A DNA stretch of 64,000 nt. Source: Cercis canadensis. Taxonomy: Eukaryota > Streptophyta > Magnoliopsida > Fabales > Fabaceae. The notes beneath the pieces are model-generated. The model worked only from the letters and a program-made list of their open reading frames with translations. It did not search any database and had not been told where the DNA came from. Below are positions 47,946 through 59,900 of the stretch, piece after piece. The stretch covers positions 153,338 to 217,337 of the forward strand of contig QAOA01001300.1 in the NCBI GenBank assembly GCA_003255065.1, given 5' to 3'. Numbering within the stretch: position 1 is the first letter of the stretch; each line of letters opens with the position of its first letter. Position numbers and translations under genes: made by a program.

Positions 47946-48836
47946 TCCTTGAGCTTTACCTTGTCTATGCACTTGTAATTTTTCTTATTTTAATTCTTTT
48001 ACAATTTGTGAGTGATAATAAGTGAGTGAAATTAATGGTAAAAAAAAAAAAGTGTGTAAAGCTTGTTGTTTGATTTGTGTATAAAGTAATTTCTACCTCA
48101 TATGTGATAACAGCTTGTTGTGTGTTTCTCCCACCGAGTATATCCCTTCTAGTTTACCTTGTGCAGGAAATTTTAAAATCTCGCAAACAAGGCCATAGTT
48201 TAATCATTGAAAATATATTGTAGTATACTCTCGCTTCCGCATTAGCTTTCAATTTCTTTTATGTCAATGATCACTCTTTCTTTCTTTCTTTCTTTTTCAA
48301 AAAAAAAAGTAGATAAAAATATTACGGGTAAACTTGATGTGATAAAAGTACTAAAAGTTTTACCAAACTTTTTACCAGCACGATCCCAATACAATCACAA
48401 GTAAGCAGAAATATAATACATCTTGCATAATATTGAACAGTCATGTCATTACACAAAAAGTTGCTTTAAAACATTTAGTACCGTGGAATTTCTATATAAA
48501 TTTCCGCCAGCAAAACCCCACAAAGTTCTATTTGTATCTCTTACTTGATTGCAGGTTACAATGTGATCTAGGACCACAGAAGCACCATTCTCCTCTCTAA
48601 AAGTTCAATTTTTTTTTTCTTTTTTGGGTAGAAATCCTTGAAAATTATACACTTGTATTCACAACTTGTGTGCAGGACATAACGTAGCTGTCTGTAATTT
48701 TCTATATAGCATGTTATGTATGGGGCTGATGAATGATCGACAACCCCATTATCAGTGTCTCGTAAAACCTTGAAGTTGTAGGTTTCTTACAGTTGTAACC
48801 TGTGAATATAATTCTACATATCTCCCTGATTTCCTG
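47946..48836. other. Convergent intergenic region
   Basis: The 3' flanks of the plus-strand HNH-like gene and the minus-strand PPR gene meet here. A TTTC microsatellite is present near 48271-48295. Nothing else supported. Confidence 0.55.
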
Positions 48837-51464
48837 CTAATCAGGATTGCTCCAATAGCCTTCGTCCATACAAGAGCAGATGCCTCCCTTGAAATGGTGA
48901 AACTGTTCTGTATCCCTAACAGAAATATCTCTCCGAACAACCTTAGAGATAAATTTGACAGTATCATGACAGCTTTTGCACGTATACAGATTCTTTGTCA
49001 CCCAAACAGGCACCCCAGGTGCAGTATTAATAAGTGCAAATGCAATGGCCAGTCTCTCACTGTGGCCACAAAATATATCAGCTTTAGAAGTTTCAAGTAT
49101 GTCCATAGAACTGCTCTCGTACCCTCCAAAACCAGCTTCCTTCATCTTCCCATAAAATCCCTCCAAAACTGCATTTATTTCCCTTATTTGAGGGTGAAAA
49201 TTATCACCGCTGAGAAAAGCGTGCACTTTGCCCTTGATTTCCACCCAACTGCATCCAGGATCTACTATTAACCCATTCTGTCTCATCATTTTTCTAACTT
49301 TCGCAACTTCGTCCCATCTACCACAGTCAGCATAAAGATTAGACAGCAGAATGTAATATCCGACACTTCTTGTGTCATCTTTAAAGATATTCTGTGCAGC
49401 AATTTCCCCAAGTCCAACATGATGGTGAATCCTGCATGCATTTAATAAGGCCCCCCAAATTGCTGGATCTGGTTTCGTTGGCATGTTCTGTACGAATTCA
49501 TAAGCATCCTCCAATCTCCCAGCACGGCCAAGTAAATCAACCACACATGCATAGTGTTTCAGATTAGGAGTAATACAATACTTATATTTCATGCTGTTAA
49601 AATATTCCAAACCTTCTGCCACCAAACCAGATCTGCTACAAGCACATAAAATAGAGATCAATGTGATTTCGTCTGGTCTAATGTTTGACTCTAACATTCT
49701 CTGAAAAAGCTTGACAGCAAGCAGTCCTTTTCCACGTTCAGCATATCCTGTCAGCAGAATGTTCCATGCTGCAACATCTTGATTGCCAGAGAAAAATTGT
49801 TTCCAAGCAGATTCCATTCTTCCACATCTTACATACATGTCCAAAATTGCATTAGGCAGAAAACCATCAAAACCTACTCCAGTCCTCAATGCATGGGCAT
49901 GGATTTCTTTTCCACATGTCAAAGCTCCTATTCTAGGACATGCAGCCAGGACAGAAACTAAGGTAACAGAGTTTGGCTTTAGTCTAAGCATCATCTCCCT
50001 GAAGTAAATCAAAGCTTCAAAACACCGGTTGTTGATTCGAAGACCAAGGATAATAGAAGTCCAAGATATAATATTCTTCTCAGGGATGCTGTGGAAAACT
50101 TCTAAAGCCCTGTCAATGCATTTACACTTGGAATACATGTCAATGAGCGTGTTTGCAACTATAACATACGAGATGAGCCCTGTCTGCTTGGCAATCTCAT
50201 GGAGGTTGATCCCCATATCTAAATGGCCTAAACAAGAACATGCACATAGTACACTGGCTAAGGTGATTTCATCTGGCACAACACCTTCCAGTTCCATCGT
50301 TTTGTATGTTTGCAAAGACTTCTCAGGCAGCAAACTATTCTCATAACCTGATATCATTGCTGTCCATGACACCACATCTTTATGTTCTGTTTGAGAAAAA
50401 AGTTTTTCTGCTTCCTCAATAAGTCCAACAGCTGAGTACATCTGAATTAATGAATTGTAAACTGAAGCATCTTTCCCAAACTCTGTTCTCAGCACATAAC
50501 CATGAAGTTCCCTGCCTAATCGCTCATCACCAAGAAGCTCACATGCAGTAAGCACACTGGTCATGGTCATCAAATCTGGATCAACAGAAAGTTCAAGCAT
50601 CACAGAAAACAATCTTAGTCCCTCCAAACACACTCCATTTTCAAAATACCCGGCAATCATGGCATTCCACGAAATCCGGTCTCTATTAGGCATTTTATCA
50701 AACACCAACCTGGCAGTACCAATATCACCGCATTTCACATACATAGTTATCAATGCATTGACCACATCGACATCTGACTCAAACCCATATCGAATAACAT
50801 GCACATGAATCTCCCTACCTCTAACTAAGTCGGGCATGCCACCACAAGTCCTCAAAACACATGGAAAAGTGTAGACATCAGGTCTTACACCAACCCACAG
50901 CATTCTGTGGTACAAATTCAAAGCCTCATCAAAAAACCCTGCTTTGGCATAACCACCAACCAAAACGTTCCAAGAAAATAGATTTCTCTCCGTCATTCTA
51001 CCAAACACATACCATGCATCAACTAAATTGCCAAACCTCACGAACATACTCAACAGTGCATTCCCCAGCGGAAGGCTCAAATGGGTCATCGATTTTGAAA
51101 CATAAGTGTAAACCCGAGAGCCTTCATTCCGTGCTCTCTTCCATTCACATAACCGCAATAACGCAATATAGGCATCCTCGGCTACAGAAATTTTAAGTTC
51201 ATGCATCGATTCTAAGTACTGCAAAGCTCGTTCTATGTTCCCAAGAAGGCATAATTTACAGATATCAGAACTTGGGCTCTGCCTGTTCATGGAGGTGGTG
51301 GTGGTAGTGGGAGAATTTGAAACACAAATTCCATTGGCTTTTCTTATTGCGAGATGGTGGGTTTGAAGGTTTTGAGAGAAAGTGAAAGTTTTGAGCTTGA
51401 AATTGTTAGAACTAATATGAATGGGAAACTCAGAGTGACCCTGGAATTTAGCAAAAGCCGCCAT
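48837..51464 (-). CDS. ECB2: PPR protein, PLS-E-DYW class, ECB2/VAC1-like plastid RNA editing factor
   Basis: Intronless, 875 aa. The first 60 or so residues are Ser/Thr-rich and basic, like a plastid transit peptide. PLS-type PPR repeats follow (e.g. LFSWNVLVGGYAKAGFFDEA, PDVYTFPCVLRTCGG, VVNALITMYVKCGDIGTA), then E/E+ and DYW domains. The DYW deaminase site is present: H801-S802-E803 and C829-C832-H833, and H856/H857 with C863/C865. Overall it reads as the orthologue of Arabidopsis At1g15510 (866 aa), which is needed for editing of accD and ndhF plastid transcripts and early chloroplast development. The end is unusual: instead of CSCGDYW it reads CSCMDEGYWSNPD, with two extra residues inside the DYW triplet and four after it. 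The next gene families in the window (NTT, PDR) also neighbour At1g15510. Confidence 0.93.
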   Translation of the reverse strand: MAAFAKFQGHSEFPIHISSNNFKLKTFTFSQNLQTHHLAIRKANGICVSNSPTTTTTSMNRQSPSSDICKLCLLGNIERALQYLESMHELKISVAEDAYIALLRLCEWKRARNEGSRVYTYVSKSMTHLSLPLGNALLSMFVRFGNLVDAWYVFGRMTERNLFSWNVLVGGYAKAGFFDEALNLYHRMLWVGVRPDVYTFPCVLRTCGGMPDLVRGREIHVHVIRYGFESDVDVVNALITMYVKCGDIGTARLVFDKMPNRDRISWNAMIAGYFENGVCLEGLRLFSVMLELSVDPDLMTMTSVLTACELLGDERLGRELHGYVLRTEFGKDASVYNSLIQMYSAVGLIEEAEKLFSQTEHKDVVSWTAMISGYENSLLPEKSLQTYKTMELEGVVPDEITLASVLCACSCLGHLDMGINLHEIAKQTGLISYVIVANTLIDMYSKCKCIDRALEVFHSIPEKNIISWTSIILGLRINNRCFEALIYFREMMLRLKPNSVTLVSVLAACPRIGALTCGKEIHAHALRTGVGFDGFLPNAILDMYVRCGRMESAWKQFFSGNQDVAAWNILLTGYAERGKGLLAVKLFQRMLESNIRPDEITLISILCACSRSGLVAEGLEYFNSMKYKYCITPNLKHYACVVDLLGRAGRLEDAYEFVQNMPTKPDPAIWGALLNACRIHHHVGLGEIAAQNIFKDDTRSVGYYILLSNLYADCGRWDEVAKVRKMMRQNGLIVDPGCSWVEIKGKVHAFLSGDNFHPQIREINAVLEGFYGKMKEAGFGGYESSSMDILETSKADIFCGHSERLAIAFALINTAPGVPVWVTKNLYTCKSCHDTVKFISKVVRRDISVRDTEQFHHFKGGICSCMDEGYWSNPD

Positions 51465-52552
51465 TGGAGATGCAGAGCATGCTTGTCCCGGAGGTTTTTG
51501 GGTGAGGTTCTGAGGTTTAACGGTTAAAATCTAGAGGGAAATACCGTTTACAATAATTATTGTAAGGGAAAGTGCAAACCCAATTGTGAATTTTTACCAT
51601 CTTATTATTACTGCAGTGCCTGTCAACGATTATTATCATCTTATCCAAAGCTTGTCTTCTTATGCCCTGTTTTATTTTTCATTGATTACACTTTCGGGAG
51701 ATTTTTTATCTACTTTCTCCCTTCCTTTTTTTGCCTTTTTCTTTAAAGTTCCCTTCTTTTTTAGCATATATATTACTTTTCTTCTCTCGTTGTACAGGGT
51801 ATTTTTCTCTATGTATAATGATTGAAACTCACAAATTACAATAATTATGTATCTTCAAATTGTGCTCCCCATACTGGAAAAGGAGGAGAGACATGAAGAG
51901 GGATCCAAACACATTGTTACTCATTGAAAATTATATACTTTTATTAATATACTGTAGTTGATTAGCCCACATATTTTATTCTAGGCAATTGGTTGTATCA
52001 ACTCAATAGTCTCTGTATTCTTCTGAAATTTTCTTATTAACGTCGCACTTAAACTTGTTTTTAATCCTTGTAGAACAAGTGAGTGCTGAAGTTCGTGATG
52101 GCCGTCATACATTGAATCTTTGTTTATCTGCGTCCTTGGTGTGTCTATACCTTGTTGTCCGTGCGAGGGCCTCTTAGAAGACTTTTTTCCATGTGTATGG
52201 AAGATGCTGGAGTGAAGATTTAAGAAGCTAAGAAGCCTTGAGATTCTCCCATTTGTAATGGTCATTTATTTGCTCATATTCCGAATTTTTTTTTTTTATG
52301 CGATGGTATATAGGTCCAAATTAAAATTAAAATTCGACACGAAAGTTATATTATTTCTCAAGTCATGACACCAAACAAAGTAAACAAACAGAACTCATCT
52401 TATTTAGAACTTTCAAATATAACAGAAATTATATTATTCCTGAATTACATTACATTTCAAGTCTAACACCAACAGAATAAACAAACTTCAGAGTTCAGAT
52501 ACTTGATTAATCTGCATAATTTAAGAACTCTAAGCTATCAATATCTTCTTTT
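51465..52552. other. Intergenic region between PPR and NPH3 genes
   Basis: Leader and promoter of the PPR gene (left) and 3' UTR of the NPH3 gene (right). A 94-codon minus-strand frame at 51981-52265 has no recognisable domain and is not called. Nothing else seen. Confidence 0.5.
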
Positions 52553-54845
52553 TCAGGACATGGATTTTCTCCACTTGTGAGGAGTCCTACCCTTAACCAG
52601 CCTTGTTTTCATGTCCATAGGCGTTGTTCGTCCAAGCCCAATTTCCCCTTCAACCCCATCTTCAATCTTGTCAACTGCACTCACACTTTTGCCAAATGCA
52701 GGCACCCCAAACTTCTTCCACTTGAAGAGCCCCTTTCTCTTCTCCAGCATTCTCTCCATCTGCACTTGCATGGCATTGCACTGGCTCTGAAGCCTGTAAA
52801 CATCTTCTTTTAGCTTCCTTATCTCCATTTGCTGAGCGTTGATTTCGCGCTTTGAGAGACACCGTGCCGGTGGGTCTAACCCGCCATTAATGGGGCTGTG
52901 TTGGCCACTGAAGGAACTACTCCAATCTATGTGGCGGGTGAGTTTAGTTTGCTCAGAGAATAGCACTTGAATCACTGCTCTGACAGGCAAGCGTTCATTT
53001 TGAGCTGCATGAAGTGAGGCCTCTGGTGTGAGTTTCCGGCTATCAATCAGCCTGCAAAGACCCTTCCTTTCTTGCTTTGACACACCCGGATGAGCCTATA
53101 ACACAAAACAAATTAGAGTTTCAACAACATGCTTAATTTGCTTAGCTGTGACTTTGACAACAAACAGAGAATTAGAGAAAGCTTCATGTTTAATTCATAT
53201 TCTTGCATTATCACTTAATGCACAAAATACTATTTTCTTCAAACTCTTTGTACTATATGTCTTTAACTTTCTTTTCTTTCTTGTTCTCACTCCTGCACCA
53301 AATACACGTCTTCAAATGGAATCTAAAAATAGTTGGGTGTCAATTGAAGAATGTTTGTTACATCATCAGTATGTAGAAATTAATGGAAATCAATTTTCGC
53401 CTTTTGTGGATTTTGAGCAATAACTATCAGCAGAATCCTGTAGTACTGTCCAAGCTTATATGCATAGCGAAACGAAGTTCCAGCAAATTGGACAAGTCTC
53501 AAGATTGTTCTATCCAACTAAGATATTGAAAGGCTAAGATTTAGGAAGATAGCACATATCTTAGAAGAATAGAGGTAAGTGATTCATAAAGAAGTTACAT
53601 TACTTTTTTATTAACTTCCAATGATTGAGTTCCATTTTCAATGAAACAGTAGCACACCACCTTTCACGCGCATCCAATATATGGATTGTGGACAAGAGAA
53701 AAGACAAATTTGGGGAAATGCAGATTACAGCTGTGATCTTACAATCCCAAAAGATAAAGGACATGTGTGTCAATTCACTTCACCCTCTGCTTCCTGTTCA
53801 ATTTTCTAATCCGAATTCTTCTCTGAAGAATCTCATGCTGGTGACAACACAAAGAACACTTTTTAAGGAATCCAAGATTCCCACCCTCTTTCATCTCATA
53901 GCTACTTATATGTCTATTTCTTCATTCCCTTATTATCCAATTCCATTGAATCAAACTATTTAACACCCTAAATGAGAAAAGAATTAGCTTTAACAATCAA
54001 ACAACCTGGAAACTTAATAAGAAAAAACATACTTTTAGATAAGTATCAATGGCTCTGTATAACCCGTCATCTATAGCTCTTGCATGGTTAGGAAGAGCTC
54101 CAGCAAGCGCGACGAACTCCGTTAAGCTCAAATTAGCATCGACAGCAGCCTCAGCGAGGTAGCAATCAACTAGCTTGGCCACCTTAACCAAAGCAGCACC
54201 AGTTTTAGCACCCTCACTATCCAAAGTCACGAACTTTTTCACGAGCCTAATCACCAGCTCAACATCTAACAGAGTGCCACAAGTGTGACTAAAAGAGGGT
54301 ATCATAAGCTCTTTCAATGAAGCCTGGTCTAGCTGCCATGAAATACGCTTCTCGAGCTCTGCTCTGTAAGTGGGTTCAACCCCAACCATGTTTGCTGTTC
54401 TGAGAAGCCGAAGGAGGAAGTTGCAAGGGATGGAATCCTTCTCAGGAGGCAGAACACCCACTAACGTTTCTACAAAAAACCGTTTTTTCATCCACGAAGC
54501 CGTCACGCTCTCTGGCGATTCCTCGAATTGGGTGAGACCCTTATCGAGAATGTCGCCTGCAGAGAGGTCAGGGAGCCATTTGGAAGCGTAGTGTGTAATA
54601 ATGGAACCAATCAAGTCTGCACGAACACCTTTTGCTTTAATGCCTGAAAGGGTTCTGACGAAGTAATCCATGTCGAGGATGCATGCATCGTCAAACCAGC
54701 ATTCTGAGGAGTATTGCGATGGAGATTTTACCGGGAAAGTAACGGATTCTGGGTAAGAAAGCTTACTCATTTTTGGTGACAAACTAGAAGCTTGCTTTGC
54801 TGCTCTTCTCTCTGGTTGCAACTCAGAGGCTCTAGTCATCATCAT
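52553..54845 (-). CDS. NPH3-domain protein lacking BTB (At1g52770-like)
   Basis: Two coding exons, 54033-54845 and 52553-53095, phase 0, giving 451 aa. The NPH3 domain starts at about residue 48 (ECWFDDACILDMDYFVRTL) and runs across the intron (AIDTYLK then AHPGVSKQER) to LFSEQTKL. A short coiled coil (REINAQQMEIRKLKEDVYRL) and a basic tail follow. Most family members have about 600 residues with an N-terminal BTB domain that recruits Cullin3. None is found here: the frame begins MMMTRASEL, and upstream in-frame codons reach a stop without a Met. From memory At1g52770 is likewise short, so this is probably the normal form. A pyrimidine tract ending TTATTAG just upstream of the ATG, with CTAAC before it, resembles a 3' splice site, so a 5' UTR or additional N-terminal exon is possible. 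Role probably in phototropin-linked or auxin-related signalling at the plasma membrane (family inference). Confidence 0.87.
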
Positions 54846-56920
54846 CCATGTTGGAGGAAAAATAAATAGTTCTAATAAGGGGAAGGGGAAGGGGGTGGTT
54901 AGAAGTTAACTCAAAAGAGTAGGCAAGTATGTGGAAAGTAAAAAAGTTGCATTAAAAAAATATCCCCTTTCTAAGTGATCGTTTTGATGACAACATTACC
55001 CTTGCAAAATTGCATCAAGATTTTACAAGCTAAAAAAGTACGAAGATAGTTGATGAGTATGTTTCTTCATTGACGCTTCAAATTTAATGAATTATTGCAT
55101 GATGAATGATCAAACTTTTAGATTAAATAGGTACTTAAAAATTGAAATATGGGTGGTTGGAGAAAATGAGATTTTGTTAAGGAGAGAGGATGGATAAGAG
55201 GTGTTTGGAGAGAGGACCACTCAACCACTGTTTATTCCTTCCTATGACGGGCCATATTGCTCATATCCAGATATCCTCCTCAATCCTGATGCTGGTGCAG
55301 GGAGAACAAAATTTAATTATAACACCCACAACGCATGAAAGGGACTTGAAACGCACCCCTTTGTTTTTCTCTCCACTCCATCTATTACTATTACTATAAC
55401 TATTGCGTAAGGGATTTAAAGTTCTTTCTTACTGCTATACATAACACATATATGCACAATATCATCCCAAAGCGAGGTGAGATTTGAGATTGAAAATGCC
55501 AAGCCAGCCAAGCACGTGAACTTCCTCATTTGTTGCTTTTGAATCAGACAACTGCACCTCTGGCCCACAACGGCTTTGATAACAAGAATGTGACAAAATC
55601 TGAAACCTATTCTGCTCATTTAACTGGGCCTGTTGAAGCCCATCATTCTTCTGCACAATCGTAAAATATTCTTAGTGCAGAAAATTTTGACTAGAAGCAC
55701 TGAGTTGGGTTTTCATTTCCAAACAGAAAGTGTTAACACTAACATATATAGTAAAATCTTATGGAGAGTTAATTAAAATAAATCTAAAAAATATATATTG
55801 ACATACTTTGATATAAGTATCAATGGCACGGTACAATCCATCATGAGTAGCCCGTGCACGGCTAGGAAGAGCTCTGGGGGGCGCCACCAACTGAGACAAG
55901 CTCAAATGGGCATCCGCAGCGGCCTCGAAGAGGTAGCAATCTCCAACTTAACCAAAGTAGCACCCTCTCCCTCTGAAAATTCATGAACCTGTTCACCAAC
56001 ATAAACCCATATGGGCTAAATGGTTTTAAATGGATATGCCCTGAAAATGACTCGTTGGGACATTGTTAATTGGGTTAAGCCTGTTTGGGCTTTGTGGCTC
56101 TCTTTTCACTTTTTGGGCCGTGAGCTTATGCCCTTTTCATGTTCTTCAAATTCAACAAGTTTGGGTAGAATACAATACAAGTGAACGCAGTGCATAAGAT
56201 TGAAAATAGGGAGCAACACCAAGAAAACTGATGCTTGCTAGCGACACATCAAGCTCTTCGAAATTGGTGCTTTCGGTTGAGAGGGACCGAGATATATATA
56301 TAATTCAAGATTTTTGTTTCCCAAAGCCCAAAAGGTCAGTAACTAACTTATTATTACTCACAACTCAGAATAAACAGAGGAGAGGAGACTAGTGCTGCCA
56401 TTGCGAAAGAACTCAAAGTAAAACCAAGCTAAACAAGTTTTAAATTCACTGTATACTCTGTTTCTCTTTGTTTTTTTTGGTTAAAAACCTCCATATATAA
56501 TATATACATATGCGGTTGCTCACCAAATTGGAAAAAACAACTATAATCACCAGCTAATTTTGATCAGATGATGGAATACGTCAACATCAAATCTGCCAGC
56601 ATAACACAAACTCTACTCTAACAATGAATTTTCTTTAAATTAAATACATAACATCAACCTGTTTTGTATTATCGTAGAGACATAAATCAAAAAGAAATTC
56701 TTCCTTACATAATAAAATAAATGGGATTCTACAAAACCAAATAAACTCATTTATCTATGGCGCAAAAACGAAGGGGCCTCAAAAAGAGACACTAGCAAAC
56801 TTATTCTATAAGCAGAGTTATAACCTACAACAAATACTTGCTCCTAACACTGCTCCCATAACCACTTGTTCTACTTAACTTAATATTTCTCCTTTGGCAA
56901 TTTTATAGAAAGAAACATGA
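54846..56920. other. Intergenic region with decayed NPH3 fragment
   Basis: Left part is the 5' flank of the NPH3 gene. An NPH3 exon fragment lies at 55804-56005. Open frames at 55190-55399 (+) and 55416-55656 (-) show no known domain. The right end is the 3' flank of the ATP/ADP carrier gene. Confidence 0.55.
55804..56005 (-). pseudogene. Truncated NPH3-domain exon fragment
   Basis: On the minus strand this matches the end of exon 1 of the neighbouring NPH3 gene. The readable string is CYLFEAAADAHLSLSQL, then ALPSRARATHDGLYRAIDTY, then IK and the preserved donor GTATGT. Upstream, EGEGATLVKL is in another frame, so at least one frameshift is present. Neither the first part of the domain nor the second exon (AHPG..) is seen nearby. 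It lies about 1 kb upstream of the intact gene on the same strand, so it is the remnant of a tandem duplicate. Confidence 0.8.
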
Positions 56921-59900
56921 TTAAATATTGCGAGGAGTTGAGGTTTCAGATGGACTGCTTGAGCTTGAGGAACCACCTGGTGCTGGATTTAGTGATGAAG
57001 CACTTGCCAGAGAACCATTTCCACCCTCATCTTGAGACACAACAGGTATCTTAACAGCTGCTCTTTCCATCTCTTTCTCAAGCTCTTCCTCGCGACGCAA
57101 TGCAGAAAACTGGCCATCCAAAGACCTGGCTGCTCCTAACCAAGCTAGAACAATCACCAGAAGCACTCCTCCAAGGTATGGAGTTGAGTTCGCCAGTGAA
57201 CCGAATGTTAAGATCATAAATTGTTGAATTAGCGCACCTCCTGACTTCCCCAATGGGTTGCAAACAACATCAATAGCTGCCTTGCCTTTGACCTACAGCA
57301 AGCATTTCAGTCAAGTTAGCTAAAATCAGACACAGCATGTAATATTTCTTCACAATTTCAGATCAGTTATAACAATTGCTCTTTCATTATTTGAAATTAC
57401 ATAGGATTTCAACATGACTGAGTAGAAGGGAAGAGTCAAAACCTTGGTATCCTCATCTAAGGGAATGTAGGCCATTTCTTTGCAGGGATCAAACAAGCTG
57501 TACTTAGCACTCTTGCTAAATATGTTCTGCATTGCACCCACATATACAGCTGCAAGCAGTGGAGTCAATCCAAACTTTACAAGGGCAGGTGCGAATGGGT
57601 CTCCGAATAGTATAAGAGAAAAGAAACCAACTCCGGTCAGAAGCAAGACTGTAGGTGTAATCTTGGCAGCAACTCCCCATCCATATTTGTCGAAGATAAA
57701 TTGACTAACAAGCATCATTGTGAATGTGGCAATTCCAGTTGCAGTTGAGAAGTCACCCATAAAGGAAGAGTACTCATTTGGGCTAGGAAACTGCACAAGC
57801 ACAATTTGCAGGCAAAGTGTGAGAGAGAGTTCATGGTCAAAAGGCCATTACAAAACCAAACTAAGACAAGTAAATTTATTTTCTATTACCTGAGCCTTCA
57901 GCTTTGATTTCCATGTAACCTCGACAAGGTTGATGCTAATTCCATATGCAACCACCAAAGTAGCAAGATCTCTAATGTATTTTGAAGACACCAAGAACTT
58001 CAAGCTCTCCATTGTTCCCATTTTGGGCTTTTCCTGCAGAAATATATACAATAAGGGAAAATTCTAGTTAACACATTTCAGATGAAGCAAAATAGTGTGT
58101 TTCAGAACTGCTCTAAATGTGTATAAGCATTTATAGAATGTACAAGAGGATTGCCATATGAAGCAAGATAGCATGCGTGCGAGCACAACTAAAATGTAAG
58201 TAGCAAAGAGAAAATGGGTACACATTTGATGTTAATGAAAAGACTTCAGGCTGCCTAAAGAGTAAAAATGATAGGAAAAATAAGATCAGATTTTCAGAAG
58301 ATTACCTTCTTCTTCTTGCTACGTGTAGGAAGAGGAACATAATGGTTCACCCACCAGTACAGGAAACAGATTGCAAATCCCAAAAGTACAACAATGCTCA
58401 TCATTCCTTTTAGAGAGATGGCCCAACCATCAACTCCAGGACCCAAGTTTTTCCTCATATTAGAAAAGTATTTCACTGTCCGGCCAGAGAATATAAGAGC
58501 CACATTGGCCCCAAGTCCAAACAATGGATAGAACCGTTTTGCTTCGTCAACTGTAGTTATCTGCAGAACAAGTAAGATTATCAGCATTCTCAAATCAGCA
58601 AAGAAGGGAAATATCCAAGACAGAGCAGATATTTGCAGAAATGATATCTCTAATATTAGAACTGATACCAAGCAGGACTGAAAGGAAGTGGTATTCTCCA
58701 TATAAATAGATAAACCATTAAAATTAATGTTATATGCATATTAACATGTTTCTCTGCCTCTAACAACTTCCATTCAATTTACAATCACTAAAACATCTTA
58801 ATATGCATATAAGAAGTCATGCGTATTGTTTAAAATGAAACAAAAATCGGACAACCATCACTAATGCTTTACTGTAGTCACAATGACTTTGCAACTTATG
58901 TGTCAATGCTGAAATAATTAATAAAAATTATTATCTTTAGAATGGATATGCAATTCCACTAAATGATACTGAGAAAAATATTTTTTATGCAAAGAAAGTC
59001 ACCTCGCAAATGCTCATCATTTCAGCTAAAGAAGCCTTTGATGTAACACAAGAAAAGGGAAAAACATAAACTTCATGAACCATGAAGTCTATCTGCATCT
59101 TTCTCTGTGATGGCATACCAATCAATATTGATTGATTTGTCACTTTTCGTGTCAATTAGAAAGTCATCATCTATACCCCTTGAAAGGAGAGCAAAATACG
59201 TGATGTAACGAATAACATCATGAGTTATCGTTAGGAATTGGATATTGGACCACATGTTAGCCAAGAGAACTGTTAGTTAGATTAAGGAGCAGAACAAGAC
59301 AAATTCTGAGCAGCACATGTTCATGTTTTCATTTATCCTTACACTCAATTCTCAACAAATAATTGAACTACATTGTTTGATCAGGGCGTGGGATATGAAC
59401 TTATAGGAAAACCACCAACATGACCACTTGAGGTTTCATCGGACAAATACAAAAAAGTCACAAAATATAAGATTTAGTATTTACACAATTAATTGAGTAA
59501 AAGGTGGAACACTGTCGTGCAAAGTTACAACAAGCCAGTTTTCTCATTCAAACTTAGGCTCTATATGTCATCCAATTTGATACGTAAAGACCAGGAGGGG
59601 TAAGAAATGCAAAAAAGTATCCACTCCTCTGCGTAAACTTACAGAGATATACCTGACCACGAAAACAATATATTGGTTGAAGAGTTTTTATTTTTTATGA
59701 ACTTGTTGAAGAATTATTGATTAAACATATTATTTAAAACATAGTAGTGACACCTCAAATTATGAGCTGCCAACCCAAGAGCAAAGAGCAGAATAAATAA
59801 AATGAACGTGCAAATCAGAAGAAAATAAAACAAAACAGGTGTACCAGATAGGTATACAGGAGAAAAGGAAAACGATTCATTGACCAATCATAACAGGCAA

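Noticed and set aside
51981..52265. 94-codon minus-strand frame between PPR and NPH3 genes
   Set aside because: Possible small protein, but no domain, signal or conserved context can be seen, so it is not called.
59073..59264. 63-codon frame in the long first intron of the ATP/ADP carrier gene
   Set aside because: It does not resemble any part of the carrier, and exons 1 and 2 join in phase without it.
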